Shown: positions 43,823-53,964 of the stretch, one piece after another
Layout: each line of letters starts with the position of its first letter
Position numbering within the stretch: the first letter of the stretch is position 1
NCBI GenBank assembly: GCA_900230115.1
Contig: LT907983.1
Location: forward strand, 3,797,001 to 3,861,000
Reading direction: 5' to 3'
Source of the DNA: Spirosomataceae bacterium TFI 002
Lineage (GTDB): Bacteria > Bacteroidota > Bacteroidia > Cytophagales > Spirosomataceae
DNA: 64,000 nt
Made by a program: the position numbers and the translations under genes
Notes under the pieces: generated by a model
The model's database searches: none
The model's input: the letters and a program-made list of their open reading frames with translations, nothing else
Told to the model about the DNA's origin: nothing

Positions 43823-45772
43823 ATGGTCAAAGTAACACTGCCCGATGGTAGCGTAAAAGAATTTAATGATGGCAGCACAGCAATGGACGTCGCTCTTTCT
43901 ATAAGCGAGGGACTTGCTCGTAATGTATTGGCAGCCAAGGTAAATGGTGAAGTGTGGGACTCTAACCGTAGTCTTCCACAGGAATCAAACTTGCAACTTC
44001 TCACGTGGAATGATGATGATGGGAAGTCAACGTTTTGGCACTCTTCTGCTCACCTTATGGCTGAAGCATTGGAAAGCCTATATCCAGGCATAAAGTTTTG
44101 GGTAGGACCTCCAGTCGAAAATGGTTTCTATTATGATGTAGATGCTGGTGAAAAAACAATTACTCATGAAGATTTTGCCAAAATAGAGCAAAAAATGATT
44201 GAGCTAGCTCGCCAAAAAAATGTGTTCGAAAGAATTCCTATTTCTAAAGCAGACGCAGTTTCATATTTTGAAAATAAAAATGACGAGTTCAAGCTAGATT
44301 TACTTTCTGGTCTTGATGATGGAACAATTACGTTATATAAGCAGGGTAACTTTACAGACCTATGTCGTGGACCGCATATTCCTAATACAGGATTTATCAA
44401 AGCTGCGAAAATAATGAATGTAGCTGGAGCCTATTTTAAAGGTGATCAGACACAAAGGCAACTTACAAGGATATATGGTGTTACTTTTCCAAAACAAAAA
44501 GAATTGGAAGAGCACCTAAAACGACTGGAAGAAGCAAAGCAAAGAGATCATAGGAAACTAGGTCAAGAGTTAGAAATATTTGCTTTTTCTGAAAAAGTAG
44601 GAAAAGGTTTACCTCTTTGGTTACCAAAGGGTGCAATGTTGAGAGAAAGACTTGAAAACTTCTTGAAACGAGCTCAACTACGTGCTGGTTATTTACCAGT
44701 AGTAACTCCTCACATTGGTAGTAAGCAACTTTATGTGACTTCTGGTCACTGGGAAAAATATGGTGAAGACTCTTTCCAGCCGATCAAAACGCCGGAAGAA
44801 GGAGAGGAGTTTATGCTAAAACCAATGAATTGTCCTCACCATTGTGAGATTTTCAAAACTAGACCTAGAAGTTACAAAGAACTTCCTCTTCGCCTAGCGG
44901 AATTTGGAACAGTTTATAGATATGAGCAGTCAGGTGAGTTGCACGGTCTAACTCGTGTGAGAGGTTTTACTCAAGACGATGCACATATTTTTTGTGCCAA
45001 TGATCAAGTAGAAGATGAGTTCAAAAAAGTAATTGATTTGGTACTTTATGTATTTAAATCACTTGGCTTTGATGATTTCAGTGCTCAGGTATCATTGAGA
45101 AGCAAAGAAGATAGAAGTAAATACATTGGAAAGGACGAAGATTGGGACAAAGCTGAGCAGTCAATTATAAATGCAGCAAACGAAAAAGGTCTCAAAACAG
45201 TTATAGAGTATGGAGAGGCGGCATTTTATGGACCGAAACTCGACTTTATGGTTAAGGATGCCCTTGGTCGTAAATGGCAATTAGGAACTATTCAGGTCGA
45301 TTATCAATTACCTAATAGATTCGAACTTGAATACGTAGGTGCTGACAATCAGAAACATAGACCTGTAATGATCCACAGAGCTCCATTCGGCTCAATGGAA
45401 AGGTTTATTGCAATACTAATTGAAAATACAGCTGGTAACTTCCCGTTATGGCTTTCGCCAGAGCAGATTGCAATTCTTCCTATTTCTGAAAAATATGAAG
45501 ATTATGCCAATGAAGTATTTTTAAGACTGCAAGAGGAAGATATTAGAGGATATATTGATCACAGGGACGAAAAAATCGGTAGAAAGATTAGAGATGCCGA
45601 AGTAAACAAAGTTCCGCTCATGCTTATAGTAGGAGAGAAAGAGATGGAAGAAGGTAAGATTTCGGTTAGAAAAAAAGGAGAAGGAGACATTGGGACTTTA
45701 AGTATAGGTGAATTTATTACTTATGCCAAAGCAGAAATCAATAAAAATGTCCCTAATTTTGGAAAAAGTTGA
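43823..45772 (+). CDS. thrS: Threonyl-tRNA synthetase
   Basis: A 649-residue class II synthetase: N-terminal TGS domain (residues 1-62), the editing domain with [11 protein letters not shown], and the catalytic core with [12 protein letters not shown] (zinc ligands) and [13 protein letters not shown], then the anticodon-binding domain ([13 protein letters not shown]). Length is typical. It is 85 bp upstream of infC, the usual bacterial pairing. Confidence 0.97.
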   Translation: MVKVTLPDGSVKEFNDGSTAMDVALSISEGLARNVLAAKVNGEVWDSNRSLPQESNLQLLTWNDDDGKSTFWHSSAHLMAEALESLYPGIKFWVGPPVENGFYYDVDAGEKTITHEDFAKIEQKMIELARQKNVFERIPISKADAVSYFENKNDEFKLDLLSGLDDGTITLYKQGNFTDLCRGPHIPNTGFIKAAKIMNVAGAYFKGDQTQRQLTRIYGVTFPKQKELEEHLKRLEEAKQRDHRKLGQELEIFAFSEKVGKGLPLWLPKGAMLRERLENFLKRAQLRAGYLPVVTPHIGSKQLYVTSGHWEKYGEDSFQPIKTPEEGEEFMLKPMNCPHHCEIFKTRPRSYKELPLRLAEFGTVYRYEQSGELHGLTRVRGFTQDDAHIFCANDQVEDEFKKVIDLVLYVFKSLGFDDFSAQVSLRSKEDRSKYIGKDEDWDKAEQSIINAANEKGLKTVIEYGEAAFYGPKLDFMVKDALGRKWQLGTIQVDYQLPNRFELEYVGADNQKHRPVMIHRAPFGSMERFIAILIENTAGNFPLWLSPEQIAILPISEKYEDYANEVFLRLQEEDIRGYIDHRDEKIGRKIRDAEVNKVPLMLIVGEKEMEEGKISVRKKGEGDIGTLSIGEFITYAKAEINKNVPNFGKS

Positions 45773-45790
45773 TTCTTTGATATACTTTTG
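45758..45790 (+). promoter_or_regulatory. Candidate promoter of infC
   Basis: TTTG at 45758-45761, a 21-bp spacer and TACTTTTG at 45783-45790 match the Bacteroidota -33/-7 consensus well. It overlaps the 3' end of thrS and would start transcription near 45797, about 60 nt before the infC start. Confidence 0.6.
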
Positions 45791-45857
45791 ACTTTTAGAA
45801 TCTAACTTACTGTTAAACAAAGAGATTTAAAAATTAATAATTATTATAAAACGCTGA

Positions 45858-46415
45858 ATGGCAAAACACTTTAGAAGAAACAATCGAGGTCCAATAAGAG
45901 AAAGAGACAAGCATAGAATCAATGGCTTAATAAGAGTACCAGAGGTTCGATTGGTAGGAGAAAATATAGAACAAGGGGTTTATACAATAGAAAAGGCAAG
46001 AGAAATTGCTAGAGAGCAAGGACTAGACCTGATCGAAATTGTACCTAACTCTGTTCCTCCAGTTTGTCGAGTGTTGGATTATTCTAAATTCAAATACGAG
46101 CAAAAGAAGAAAGAAAAGGAATTAAAAGCCAAGCAACACAAAACAGTTATCAAGGAGATTCGTTTTGGTCCTAATACGGATGAGCATGATTTTAACTTCA
46201 AAATGAAGCATGCAGAGAATTTCTTAAAAGAAAACTCAAAAGTGAAAGCTTATGTCCAGTTCATTGGTCGTCAGATTGTTTTCAAAGACCGTGGTTTTGA
46301 ATTGCTCAAAAAGTTTGTTGAGGAGCTTGATGCAGTAGGGAAACCTGAGGCACCACCAAAATTAGAAGGTAAAAGACTTTCAGTTATTCTTTCTCCAAAA
46401 GGAGGGAAGAATTAA
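45858..46415 (+). CDS. infC: Translation initiation factor IF-3
   Basis: A 185-residue IF-3: N-domain with NGLIRVPEVRLVGE and AREIAREQGLDLIEI, a lysine-rich linker (KYEQKKKEKELKAKQ), and the C-domain (EIRFGPNTDEHDFNFK). The start codon is a plain ATG, not the AUU used for autoregulation in E. coli. The usual rpmI and rplT do not follow; a terminator and a convergent acyl-CoA synthetase gene come next. Confidence 0.96.
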   Translation: MAKHFRRNNRGPIRERDKHRINGLIRVPEVRLVGENIEQGVYTIEKAREIAREQGLDLIEIVPNSVPPVCRVLDYSKFKYEQKKKEKELKAKQHKTVIKEIRFGPNTDEHDFNFKMKHAENFLKENSKVKAYVQFIGRQIVFKDRGFELLKKFVEELDAVGKPEAPPKLEGKRLSVILSPKGGKN

Positions 46416-46416
46416 A

Positions 46417-46450
46417 ATAGAAAAGGCTCCAATTTTGGAGCCTTTTCTAT
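46417..46450. terminator. Bidirectional intrinsic terminator
   Basis: A perfect AGAAAAGGCTCC / GGAGCCTTTTCT stem with a 6-nt loop, A-rich on one side and T-rich on the other. It lies between the convergent stops of infC and the acyl-CoA synthetase gene and would work in both directions. Confidence 0.85.
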
Positions 46451-46451
46451 T

Positions 46452-48113
46452 TTATTGCCATATAACTTTTCCGTCGGAATTATACCAAGGTTCAAAAAGG
46501 TCATTGAATTCTTTTTCAATTACATTTCTTTTGATCTTTAGCGAAGGGGTAAGTTTATTGTTTTCTACATCCCAAGTTTCTTTCATTACTATCACTTTCT
46601 TAATCTTTTCGTAAGACTTCAATTTAGGGTTAAGTGTTGATAGTTGATCTTTTAAGTTTTTCTCTATAGTTTCTTTCGACTCTTTTAGAGCAATTTCGGA
46701 TAAAACTACCAAAGCCATAGGCTGAGGGAGGCTTTGGCCCACCACACAAACTTGGTCAATGAAATGATTATCTGCAAATCCTAGTTCTATTTGTGCGGGA
46801 GCTACATATTCACCTTTAGAGGTTTTGTACATTTCCTTAACCCTGCCGGTAATACTTAAGAATTTTTCAGAGTCAATTACTCCTACATCACCGGTATGAA
46901 TCCATCCGTCGGAGTCGAGTGTTTCGGCTGTTAAGTTTGGTTCTTTATAGTAGCCCATCATATTCCAAGGGGAGCGGGTTAATATTTCCCCTGTATCGGA
47001 ATCAATATGAACTTCCATTTCATTGTACAGCTTTCCTACTGAGTTATCTTTATTTTGGCCTTTTGGCATGTTGGAGACTGCTCCTAAGTTTTCGGTCATT
47101 CCGTAGGCTTCTTGAATAGTAATTCCAAGTTTGGCAAACCAATGAACAAGCGATACTGGCATAGGGGCTGCACCAGTTAGAATAAGTTGTGCGTCGGCGA
47201 GCCCAAGTCCGGAACGTATTTTTTTCTTAACAATACTATTCAAAATCGGAATTTTGAGAAGCGTGTTTAATTTCTTTTGAGTCAATTTGCTCAAAATTCC
47301 CAATTGGAATTTAGTCCATATTCGTGGTACAGCTAAAAAGTGGGTTGGGCTTGCACTTTGTAAGTTTTTGGCAAAACTCTCAAGAGATTCAGCAAAGTAA
47401 ATTGTCCCTCCTGCAATAAAGCTAAACATCTCAACCAAATTTCGCTCTGCTATGTGACAAAGCGGGAGGTATGAGAAAAAACGTGTGTCGGGGAGCCCTA
47501 GCATACTTCGGTCTCTAGAGTGATACAACACAGCTGCCATCGCGGCAAAACTCACCATAACTCCTTTTGGGTTTCCAGTGGTTCCACTCGTATATATGAT
47601 TGTCATTAGTTCATCTAATGTTGGGTAGTAATTCTCAGTAAGTGGCTCATGTTTTTCCAGTAAATCGTCCCACTGTAAATGTTCGGGATCTGGGTTGTAA
47701 GTAGGGAATGAAATGCAAGTTACATTGTCTGGAATACCCGGTTTCATATCAGCCCACGTATCTAGTTTTCCTACAAACAGGAATTTAGAATCACTATGAC
47801 TAACAACCTGCTTTATTTGATCGCCTACAAGTGTTGGGTAAAAAGGAACAGATACATGACCAGCCATTAAAATTGCCATATCGCAGATAATCCACTCTGC
47901 ACAATTTTTGGAAACTAAGCCAATATTACTTTTAGGAGGAAGGTTTTGAGCCTTCAGAAAGGCCGCAATTCTTCTAATTTGATTTCCTGTTTCTTTCCAA
48001 GTAAAATCCCTGTAGCTATCACCAAATGGTTGTCTGAGATATACTTCATCTGCTTTTTCTTTTTCCCAATAGTAAAAATATTCAAGTATACTTTTGTCGG
48101 CAGAGGCATTCAT
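46452..48113 (-). CDS. Long-chain acyl-CoA synthetase-like AMP-binding enzyme
   Basis: A 553-residue adenylate-forming enzyme: ATP loop IYTSGTTGNPKGV, adenine motif EAYGMTENLG, hinge GWIHTGDVGVID followed by SITGRVKEMYKTSKGEYVAP, and a C-terminal region ending in a NKLTPSLKIKR catalytic segment. The pattern matches FadD-type long-chain acyl-CoA synthetases in Bacteroidota. It would activate fatty acids at the inner membrane face. Confidence 0.9.
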   Translation of the reverse strand: MNASADKSILEYFYYWEKEKADEVYLRQPFGDSYRDFTWKETGNQIRRIAAFLKAQNLPPKSNIGLVSKNCAEWIICDMAILMAGHVSVPFYPTLVGDQIKQVVSHSDSKFLFVGKLDTWADMKPGIPDNVTCISFPTYNPDPEHLQWDDLLEKHEPLTENYYPTLDELMTIIYTSGTTGNPKGVMVSFAAMAAVLYHSRDRSMLGLPDTRFFSYLPLCHIAERNLVEMFSFIAGGTIYFAESLESFAKNLQSASPTHFLAVPRIWTKFQLGILSKLTQKKLNTLLKIPILNSIVKKKIRSGLGLADAQLILTGAAPMPVSLVHWFAKLGITIQEAYGMTENLGAVSNMPKGQNKDNSVGKLYNEMEVHIDSDTGEILTRSPWNMMGYYKEPNLTAETLDSDGWIHTGDVGVIDSEKFLSITGRVKEMYKTSKGEYVAPAQIELGFADNHFIDQVCVVGQSLPQPMALVVLSEIALKESKETIEKNLKDQLSTLNPKLKSYEKIKKVIVMKETWDVENNKLTPSLKIKRNVIEKEFNDLFEPWYNSDGKVIWQ

Positions 48114-48246
48114 AGGTTATAGGTTTTTTTAGATTAATACAATATAGAAATATATTTTCAAAAGAGAACACCAGCCTTTTCTTTATATCTTTAGTTTTGT
48201 TGCTTATTAGAGCAAAGAGAAACATAGGAATAAGAATTCATACTAA

Positions 48247-49509
48247 ATGAGTGTACCGTTAGCAGAACGCCTAAGACCCAAAAACTTGGAAGAGTACATT
48301 GGTCAAGAGCACATTTTGGGAAAAGGAAAACCATTGAGAAGGGCATTGGAGCAAAATCTGGTGCCATCAATGATTCTGTGGGGACCTCCTGGGGTTGGTA
48401 AAACAACTTTGGCATTGATGCTCGCTGAAGTTACCAAAAGACAATTCTATCACCTAAGTGCAATTAGTGCGGGAGTCAAAGAGTTGCGAGAAGTGCTCAA
48501 AAGACCCAGTGGTTTGTTCCCACCTATATTATTCATAGACGAGATACATAGATTTAATAAATCGCAGCAGGACGCTCTTTTGGGGGCTGTAGAGAAAGGG
48601 GCTGTTACGCTCATAGGGGCAACCACGGAAAATCCTTCTTTTGAGGTAAATTCGGCCTTGCTTTCGCGTTGTCAAGTTTATGTTTTGGAGGCTTTTGGGG
48701 TTAAGGAGCTTGATAAAATTGTTGAAAGGGCATTGAGTCAAGATAATGAACTCAAGCAACTGGATGTGGAGGTAAAAGAAAATACTTCTTTGTATAGAAT
48801 CAGTGGTGGTGATGGTCGTAAGTTGCTCAATCTGCTTGAATTAGTAGTAAATGCTCAACTACACCTTGATAAAATAGTTATCGACAATGACAAGGTAGAG
48901 GAGCTGGTTCAAAAGAACTTAGGTAGGTACGATAAATCTGGTGAGCAACATTACGATATTATCTCTGCTTTTATAAAATCTATGCGTGGCAGTGATCCCA
49001 ACGCAGCTTTGTATTGGATGGCTAGAATGATAACTGCTGGTGAAGACCCTAATTTTATTGCGAGAAGAATGCTCATTTTGGCATCGGAAGACATTGGGAA
49101 TGCGAACCCTACTGCCGTAATTATGGCAAATAATTGCATGGATGCTGTGAAGAAGATTGGGTATCCAGAATGTAGGATAATTCTTGGTCAAACAGTGATC
49201 TATTTGGCCACTTCTCCCAAAAGTAATGCCTCATATGTGGCTATTGATAGGGCACTAGCTATGGCTGAGCAAACTTCGCACTTACCAGTTCCGCTAGCAT
49301 TAAGAAATAGTCCAACCAAACTTATGAAAGAGATTGGCTATGGAAAAGATTATAAGTATTCTCACGATTATGAAGGAAATTTTAAGCAGCAGAACTTCCT
49401 TCCAGATGATTTAAAAGGCCAAATATTTTATGAGCCTAGCAACAATCCAAGAGAGAATGAGCTCAAGACAAAACTTAAAGCTTGGTGGAAAGACTGGTAC
49501 AATTATTAA
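48247..49509 (+). CDS. rarA: Replication-associated recombination protein A
   Basis: A 420-residue AAA+ ATPase of the RarA/MgsA/WRNIP1 family: PLAERLRPKNLEEYIGQ at the N-terminus, Walker A GPPGVGKTT, Walker B ILFIDEIHRF, sensor GATTENPSFEVN, and the RarA C-terminal KSMRGSDPNAALYWMARM segment. It acts at stalled replication forks. It is monocistronic and convergent with a lipoprotein gene 3 bp away. Confidence 0.95.
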   Translation: MSVPLAERLRPKNLEEYIGQEHILGKGKPLRRALEQNLVPSMILWGPPGVGKTTLALMLAEVTKRQFYHLSAISAGVKELREVLKRPSGLFPPILFIDEIHRFNKSQQDALLGAVEKGAVTLIGATTENPSFEVNSALLSRCQVYVLEAFGVKELDKIVERALSQDNELKQLDVEVKENTSLYRISGGDGRKLLNLLELVVNAQLHLDKIVIDNDKVEELVQKNLGRYDKSGEQHYDIISAFIKSMRGSDPNAALYWMARMITAGEDPNFIARRMLILASEDIGNANPTAVIMANNCMDAVKKIGYPECRIILGQTVIYLATSPKSNASYVAIDRALAMAEQTSHLPVPLALRNSPTKLMKEIGYGKDYKYSHDYEGNFKQQNFLPDDLKGQIFYEPSNNPRENELKTKLKAWWKDWYNY

Positions 49510-49512
49510 ATC

Positions 49513-50049
49513 TTATTTTTCAAGATTAATAAGTGCTTCAAAATCCACAATGTTTTCAATCAAAAGCTTCGCAACTATTTGGTTAGTGGCACTTAGTTGC
49601 CCAAGACTCGCATTGAAGGCTTCTAGTAATGAACTTTCATCAAGTGCAATTGCAATTTTGTTAGTTTGAAGTGAGTTCAAATTGAAGTTAAACTTTGCAG
49701 TAATACTAAAGTCTTCCAAAAAATATTCAAGTTCAATCTTGTCTTTGGATAGCGTATATGTTCCGTCAAATACTTTATCAGACTTTGTAATGGAGGTAAG
49801 GTTGATTTTAGCATTTGTGCTGTAAGTTCCGTCCGAATTGAATTTGAAAAATACTGCTTCTTTGCTAAGGTCTATGTCACTTACTTGTGCCGTTGTACCT
49901 TTGGTTTGATAGGTAGTTTTTACTGTTGTGACATTCCATTGTCCCTCTACACTTGCTATTGGATCAATTTCTGGGTCCTCGCTTTTATCACATGATACCA
50001 AAAGGAAACTGAAAAGTGCGATTATCGTAAGTGTGCTTTTAAACATCAT
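49513..50049 (-). CDS. Lipoprotein of lipocalin-like type
   Basis: A 178-residue lipoprotein (lipobox LLVSC near residue 20) whose mature part opens VEGQWNVTTVK and continues with beta strands (DGTYSTNAKINL, FDGTYTLSKDKIELEY), the layout of small lipocalin-like domains common in Bacteroidota. Function unknown. It follows another lipoprotein of similar layout by 6 bp. Confidence 0.75.
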   Translation of the reverse strand: MMFKSTLTIIALFSFLLVSCDKSEDPEIDPIASVEGQWNVTTVKTTYQTKGTTAQVSDIDLSKEAVFFKFNSDGTYSTNAKINLTSITKSDKVFDGTYTLSKDKIELEYFLEDFSITAKFNFNLNSLQTNKIAIALDESSLLEAFNASLGQLSATNQIVAKLLIENIVDFEALINLEK

Positions 50050-50055
50050 AGGGTT

Positions 50056-50598
50056 TTATTTTTGACAGTTTAACGAAAAACTTGCCGAGTTTATTCGATT
50101 GGAAAAGTTTATTAGTGATTGTTCAATCGTAAATTCTTTTTCATTTGCAGACTCCGTTAAGCTTTGGATATAATCTTGAGTATCCATGTACAATACAGGA
50201 TTATTGGAGTTGATATTTTTAATTTGGAATATTAATCCAACATCTCCTTGAAGTTCGTCATCGTAAAAAATTAGTACAATCTTGTCTTCTTGTCCATCCT
50301 TGAAGAATTGGTAAGTACCAGTTTTTGTAAAGCTAGGAGAGATTTGAAGTTTTGAAAGCGATAGGTCGCTGTTGGTCGCAAAGTCTAAAGTGCTGTAAAA
50401 CTGAATGAATATACTGTCTTTGCTTATGTTTTTGGATGAACTCTGCGGTGCGGCCGAAATTTCAGAAATATTGGAATCGACACTTAGTATATTCCATTTA
50501 CCTATTATTGTTGCAGGCGGAGTTTCACTAGGTGTTGTGCAAGTGACGAAAGCATACGAAAGTGTTAGGAATAATAATCCAAGTTTAAATCGTTTCAT
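50056..50598 (-). CDS. Lipoprotein of lipocalin-like type
   Basis: A 180-residue lipoprotein (lipobox FVTC near residue 20, then TTPSETPPA) with IGKWNILSVDS and TGTYQFFKDGQEDKIVLIF, the same layout as its downstream neighbour though low in identity, so the two may be old paralogs. Its start overlaps the end of the glycosyltransferase gene by 14 bases. Confidence 0.75.
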   Translation of the reverse strand: MKRFKLGLLFLTLSYAFVTCTTPSETPPATIIGKWNILSVDSNISEISAAPQSSSKNISKDSIFIQFYSTLDFATNSDLSLSKLQISPSFTKTGTYQFFKDGQEDKIVLIFYDDELQGDVGLIFQIKNINSNNPVLYMDTQDYIQSLTESANEKEFTIEQSLINFSNRINSASFSLNCQK

Positions 50599-51544
50599 CT
50601 ATTATATAATCTATTTCTTTAACAGATTGTTTAATGAATAATTCACCCAGAAAACCCGCTAGGAACATCTGAAAGCCAATAATTATAGCTGACAAAGCGA
50701 TAAAGAAGAAAGGATTATCTGTGACGTTTCTATAGCTTAATCCATTTACAATGTTATATACTTTTTGGACCATCAAGTATACAGTAATGACACTGCCCAA
50801 AAAGAAAGCTAACACGCCAAATGTACCAAAGAAGTGCATTGGTCGCCTACCAAATTTATTGACAAAAGTAAGGCTTAAAAGGTCTAAAAAGCCGTTGATA
50901 AATCTGTCAATGCCAAATTTGGTTGTGCCGTATTTTCTAGCTTGATGATGCACTGGTTTTTCTGTGATTTTATCAAAGCCATTCCACTTTGCAATTACTG
51001 GAATGTACCTATGCATTTCACCGTAAATATTAATTGATTTCACAACTTTAGAATTGTAGGCTTTCAAGCCACAATTGAAATCATGGAGCTGAACTCCCGA
51101 AATTTTCCTTGCTGCCCAATTGAAAAGCTTACTAGGTAAGTTTTTGCTTAAAATGGGGTCTTTTCTTTTTTTCTTCCAGCCAGATACCAAATCATAGCCT
51201 TGATTTACGACCATGTCGTACAATTCTGGGATCTCATCTGGACTGTCTTGCAAGTCAGCATCCATGGTAATGACAACATCTCCTTTGGTAACTTGGAAAC
51301 CAGTTTGAAGAGCTGCAGTCTTACCATTGTTTTTGCTGAATTTTATTCCCTTGATATTGGCATTGCCAGTCTGAAGTTGCTTAATAACCTTCCAGGAGTT
51401 ATCATTGCTGCCATCATCTACAAAGATTACTTCGTAGCTAAATTTATTTGCAGTCATTACCTTTTCAATCCACGAAGCGAGTTCGGGCAGAGATTCGTCT
51501 TCATTCAATAGAGGAATGAGAACGCTAATTTGAAGGGAATTCAT
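50585..51544 (-). CDS. Family 2 glycosyltransferase, DPM1/GtrB-like
   Basis: A 319-residue enzyme: GT-A fold with VLIPLLNEDESL at the N-terminus, the nucleotide-sugar DxD-like VITMDADLQDSPDE, and two C-terminal transmembrane helices (about residues 228-252 and 270-293). This is the layout of polyprenyl-phosphate sugar transferases that load a lipid carrier at the inner membrane. Acceptor and sugar cannot be read from sequence. It is the first of three overlapping or closely spaced genes. Confidence 0.92.
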   Translation of the reverse strand: MNSLQISVLIPLLNEDESLPELASWIEKVMTANKFSYEVIFVDDGSNDNSWKVIKQLQTGNANIKGIKFSKNNGKTAALQTGFQVTKGDVVITMDADLQDSPDEIPELYDMVVNQGYDLVSGWKKKRKDPILSKNLPSKLFNWAARKISGVQLHDFNCGLKAYNSKVVKSINIYGEMHRYIPVIAKWNGFDKITEKPVHHQARKYGTTKFGIDRFINGFLDLLSLTFVNKFGRRPMHFFGTFGVLAFFLGSVITVYLMVQKVYNIVNGLSYRNVTDNPFFFIALSAIIIGFQMFLAGFLGELFIKQSVKEIDYIIDETI

Positions 51545-51798
51545 CGGGAAAGCTGGTTATCAGTAAAGTTTACTTCTTTCAAATGTAAGAAAAAATATAA
51601 AAATAGATGTGATTGTATACTTACAATTCAATTATTAGCTAGTGTGAAGTACTATTTGCTTTGTAAAAAAGAGGCTTTAATATGTCTTTAAATCTGTGGA
51701 TTAGCCAATGTTGGAGCTTTGCAAATGAGATTGTAAGGATTTTGAAAACTCAATTTCGAATCAAAATGAAAACACGCCTTTCGCACAAAGCAAACTAA

Positions 51799-53571
51799 TT
51801 AAATGCTTTCTATAAAGTTTTCTTTCTGAGATGAGTAAAGCAAATCAAAGTCGTTTTGGATATGATCTTTTTCGATTTTCTTAACCTTGAAATCTACTTC
51901 GCCTGCATAAAAGTTTCTGATTTTCTCAGTTTTAGTCACTAGCTTTTGAACAAATTCATGTGTTGGTGCACCAATTGATTGTCCAAATTCTAAAATGTCT
52001 CCTTTGAACATTTTATTAATGGGGATTTGATAGTAGTTGCCATTGCGAGCAGCACATATACATGTACCATTGTATTCTTCAGAGGCTGCAAATTGGTTAA
52101 AAGCAAGTTGGGCTTTTGAGTAATCATCAGCATTTTCACCAAATATTATGGCAACCTTCTTTTTCTCTTTCGCATTGCTGGCCTGCATTAAGGCATCAAT
52201 TCTTTCAACTAAGGCAGCGTATTTATGCGTATGCTTGCCGCTTCTTTTTCGTTGAATACACGACTGTCTTATCAGATAAGTAATACCTTGAGTGATAGAT
52301 ATGCCAATCTCAATCAATTGCTTGAATATTAGACTGGTAGGTGACATCCCTGGTAAGGTATTGGGATCGTGTAAGATAATTTCGTTTGCCGGAGTAAGGA
52401 AGCCATCTATTCTACAAACAACACTCATGCCTGTAAACTCAAAAGCTGTAAGGGCACTCGATTCTATTTTCTCTAGGTTTGTGAAATTAGTATCTACAGG
52501 TATACGCTTTTTCGTTGTATTAGTTTGATACTTAGACTTGAAGTCAAATGCTTCTGTATTACCATAGATCTCGGTAGGAGGTAGGGCGTAAGCTTTTAAA
52601 TCATCGTCTTGAATGATGCCAATAGAGAACTCTCGACCATCGATAAACTCTTCAATAAGTACGAAATCTTCAGAATTGTACGAGGATAATATCGCTTCTT
52701 CTGATGTGCTTAGGTAATTATCTAAAGTCTTAATTAAAGTGGTTGGATGGTAGATTGTTTCTCTGTCTAATACAACAGGGAAGCCAATTCCTTCGCTCAG
52801 ATTGAGCATTTTATCCATTAAGTTTTTCTTCTGTCTACGAGTAAGTTTACTCCAGTCTTTTTGACTTATAGTAGTTTCAAAAAAGCATTGTGACATGGCT
52901 TTTGAAAACTCTTCTGTACTTCTCTTTTTGACAATAGCTACCCCAATGGAAGATCCTTGGTGAGGAGATTTTACAACAAATGGAAAACCAATTTCATTTA
53001 TTAATGCTGAGAATAGGTCCGATTTATTAGCTAAATCCCACTCTTTTTTCGAAATCGTTAATGATTTTTTCTTTTGGTTAGTTGCAACATTGATAAGCTT
53101 ATTTTGAAAGGACTTATCTATGCCTATTGCCGAACCAAGAAGCCCTGGACCCATATATGGAATCCCAAACCATTCTAATAAACCTTGAATGCTGCCGTCT
53201 TCGGCATAAGGTCCGTGCATTACCACAAAAGCGAAATCCATTGCTGCTTTCAGCTTTTCGGGCTTTATTTCCTTACCAATTTTGTATATTAATTTATAAA
53301 GTTGAGTATCATTTAACTCACCCAACGACTCTATATAAACCCTGTGACCATTATTGAGGTTTTTTGAAGGGTAGAAATCCTTAAGGGAATCCTCATATAG
53401 CAATTCAGGTTTCAATTGAATGAAATTACCAAGGCTATCTACAAAAATTGGAATTGGTTCAAAAATGGACTTATCTATATGTTCAAAAGCTGTTTTCCCT
53501 CCTCTGAAAGAAATTTCTCTTTCTCTAGATTGTCCACCGAAAAAAATACCAACTTTAATTTTTGTACTCAT
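51799..53571 (-). CDS. D-alanine--D-alanine ligase-like ATP-grasp protein with extra C-terminal half-domain
   Basis: A 590-residue protein, much longer than normal Ddl (300-370). Residues 1 to about 465 form a ligase: GGQSREREISFRGG, the Ddl VVMHGPYAEDGSIQG, ATP-grasp KSPHQGSSIGVA, and the C-terminal metal/substrate motif HDPNTLPGMSPTSL (Asp-x-Asn). From residue 470 a second Ddl-like N-terminal domain begins (KKKVAIIFGENADD) and runs to the end without its own ATP-grasp part. Dipeptide formation for peptidoglycan is the likely role, but a divergent substrate is possible. Confidence 0.85.
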   Translation of the reverse strand: MSTKIKVGIFFGGQSREREISFRGGKTAFEHIDKSIFEPIPIFVDSLGNFIQLKPELLYEDSLKDFYPSKNLNNGHRVYIESLGELNDTQLYKLIYKIGKEIKPEKLKAAMDFAFVVMHGPYAEDGSIQGLLEWFGIPYMGPGLLGSAIGIDKSFQNKLINVATNQKKKSLTISKKEWDLANKSDLFSALINEIGFPFVVKSPHQGSSIGVAIVKKRSTEEFSKAMSQCFFETTISQKDWSKLTRRQKKNLMDKMLNLSEGIGFPVVLDRETIYHPTTLIKTLDNYLSTSEEAILSSYNSEDFVLIEEFIDGREFSIGIIQDDDLKAYALPPTEIYGNTEAFDFKSKYQTNTTKKRIPVDTNFTNLEKIESSALTAFEFTGMSVVCRIDGFLTPANEIILHDPNTLPGMSPTSLIFKQLIEIGISITQGITYLIRQSCIQRKRSGKHTHKYAALVERIDALMQASNAKEKKKVAIIFGENADDYSKAQLAFNQFAASEEYNGTCICAARNGNYYQIPINKMFKGDILEFGQSIGAPTHEFVQKLVTKTEKIRNFYAGEVDFKVKKIEKDHIQNDFDLLYSSQKENFIESI

Positions 53572-53656
53572 TTGAGAGGTATATGGATTATAGTAAAAAG
53601 CAATTTTGACCTAAACTGCATTTGTTATTCAAAGTCAAGAAAACCCAAAAGTTTAC

Positions 53657-53902
53657 TTATGCTGTAGTCAAATTAATGGCTTCTACTTTTTTTACTTCTG
53701 GTACTGCCTTTAGAATCGCTTCTTCCAATCCCGCCTTAAACGTCATGGCCGACATAGGACATGAACCACACGCACCAAGCAATTCCAATCTAACTGTCAT
53801 ATCCTCTGTAAGTTCTACAATGCTTACGTTTCCTCCATCCGCCTCCAGATATGGTCTAACGGCGTCTAAAGCCTTCTCGATATTTGCTAGTATATTGGTC
53901 AT
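53657..53902 (-). CDS. NifU C-terminal domain protein (Fe-S scaffold/carrier)
   Basis: An 81-residue protein consisting of one NifU/Nfu domain: IEKALDAVRPYLEADGGNV followed by the cluster motif CGSCPMS. Such proteins carry an Fe-S cluster to targets. It lies 62 bp downstream of the Mrp-type carrier on the same strand. Confidence 0.93.
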   Translation of the reverse strand: MTNILANIEKALDAVRPYLEADGGNVSIVELTEDMTVRLELLGACGSCPMSAMTFKAGLEEAILKAVPEVKKVEAINLTTA

Positions 53903-53964
53903 TTTTTCTTAAGAGTTCAAAATTAATCTAAAGTGCAAAGAGTACCTAATGTAATATGCTGTTT

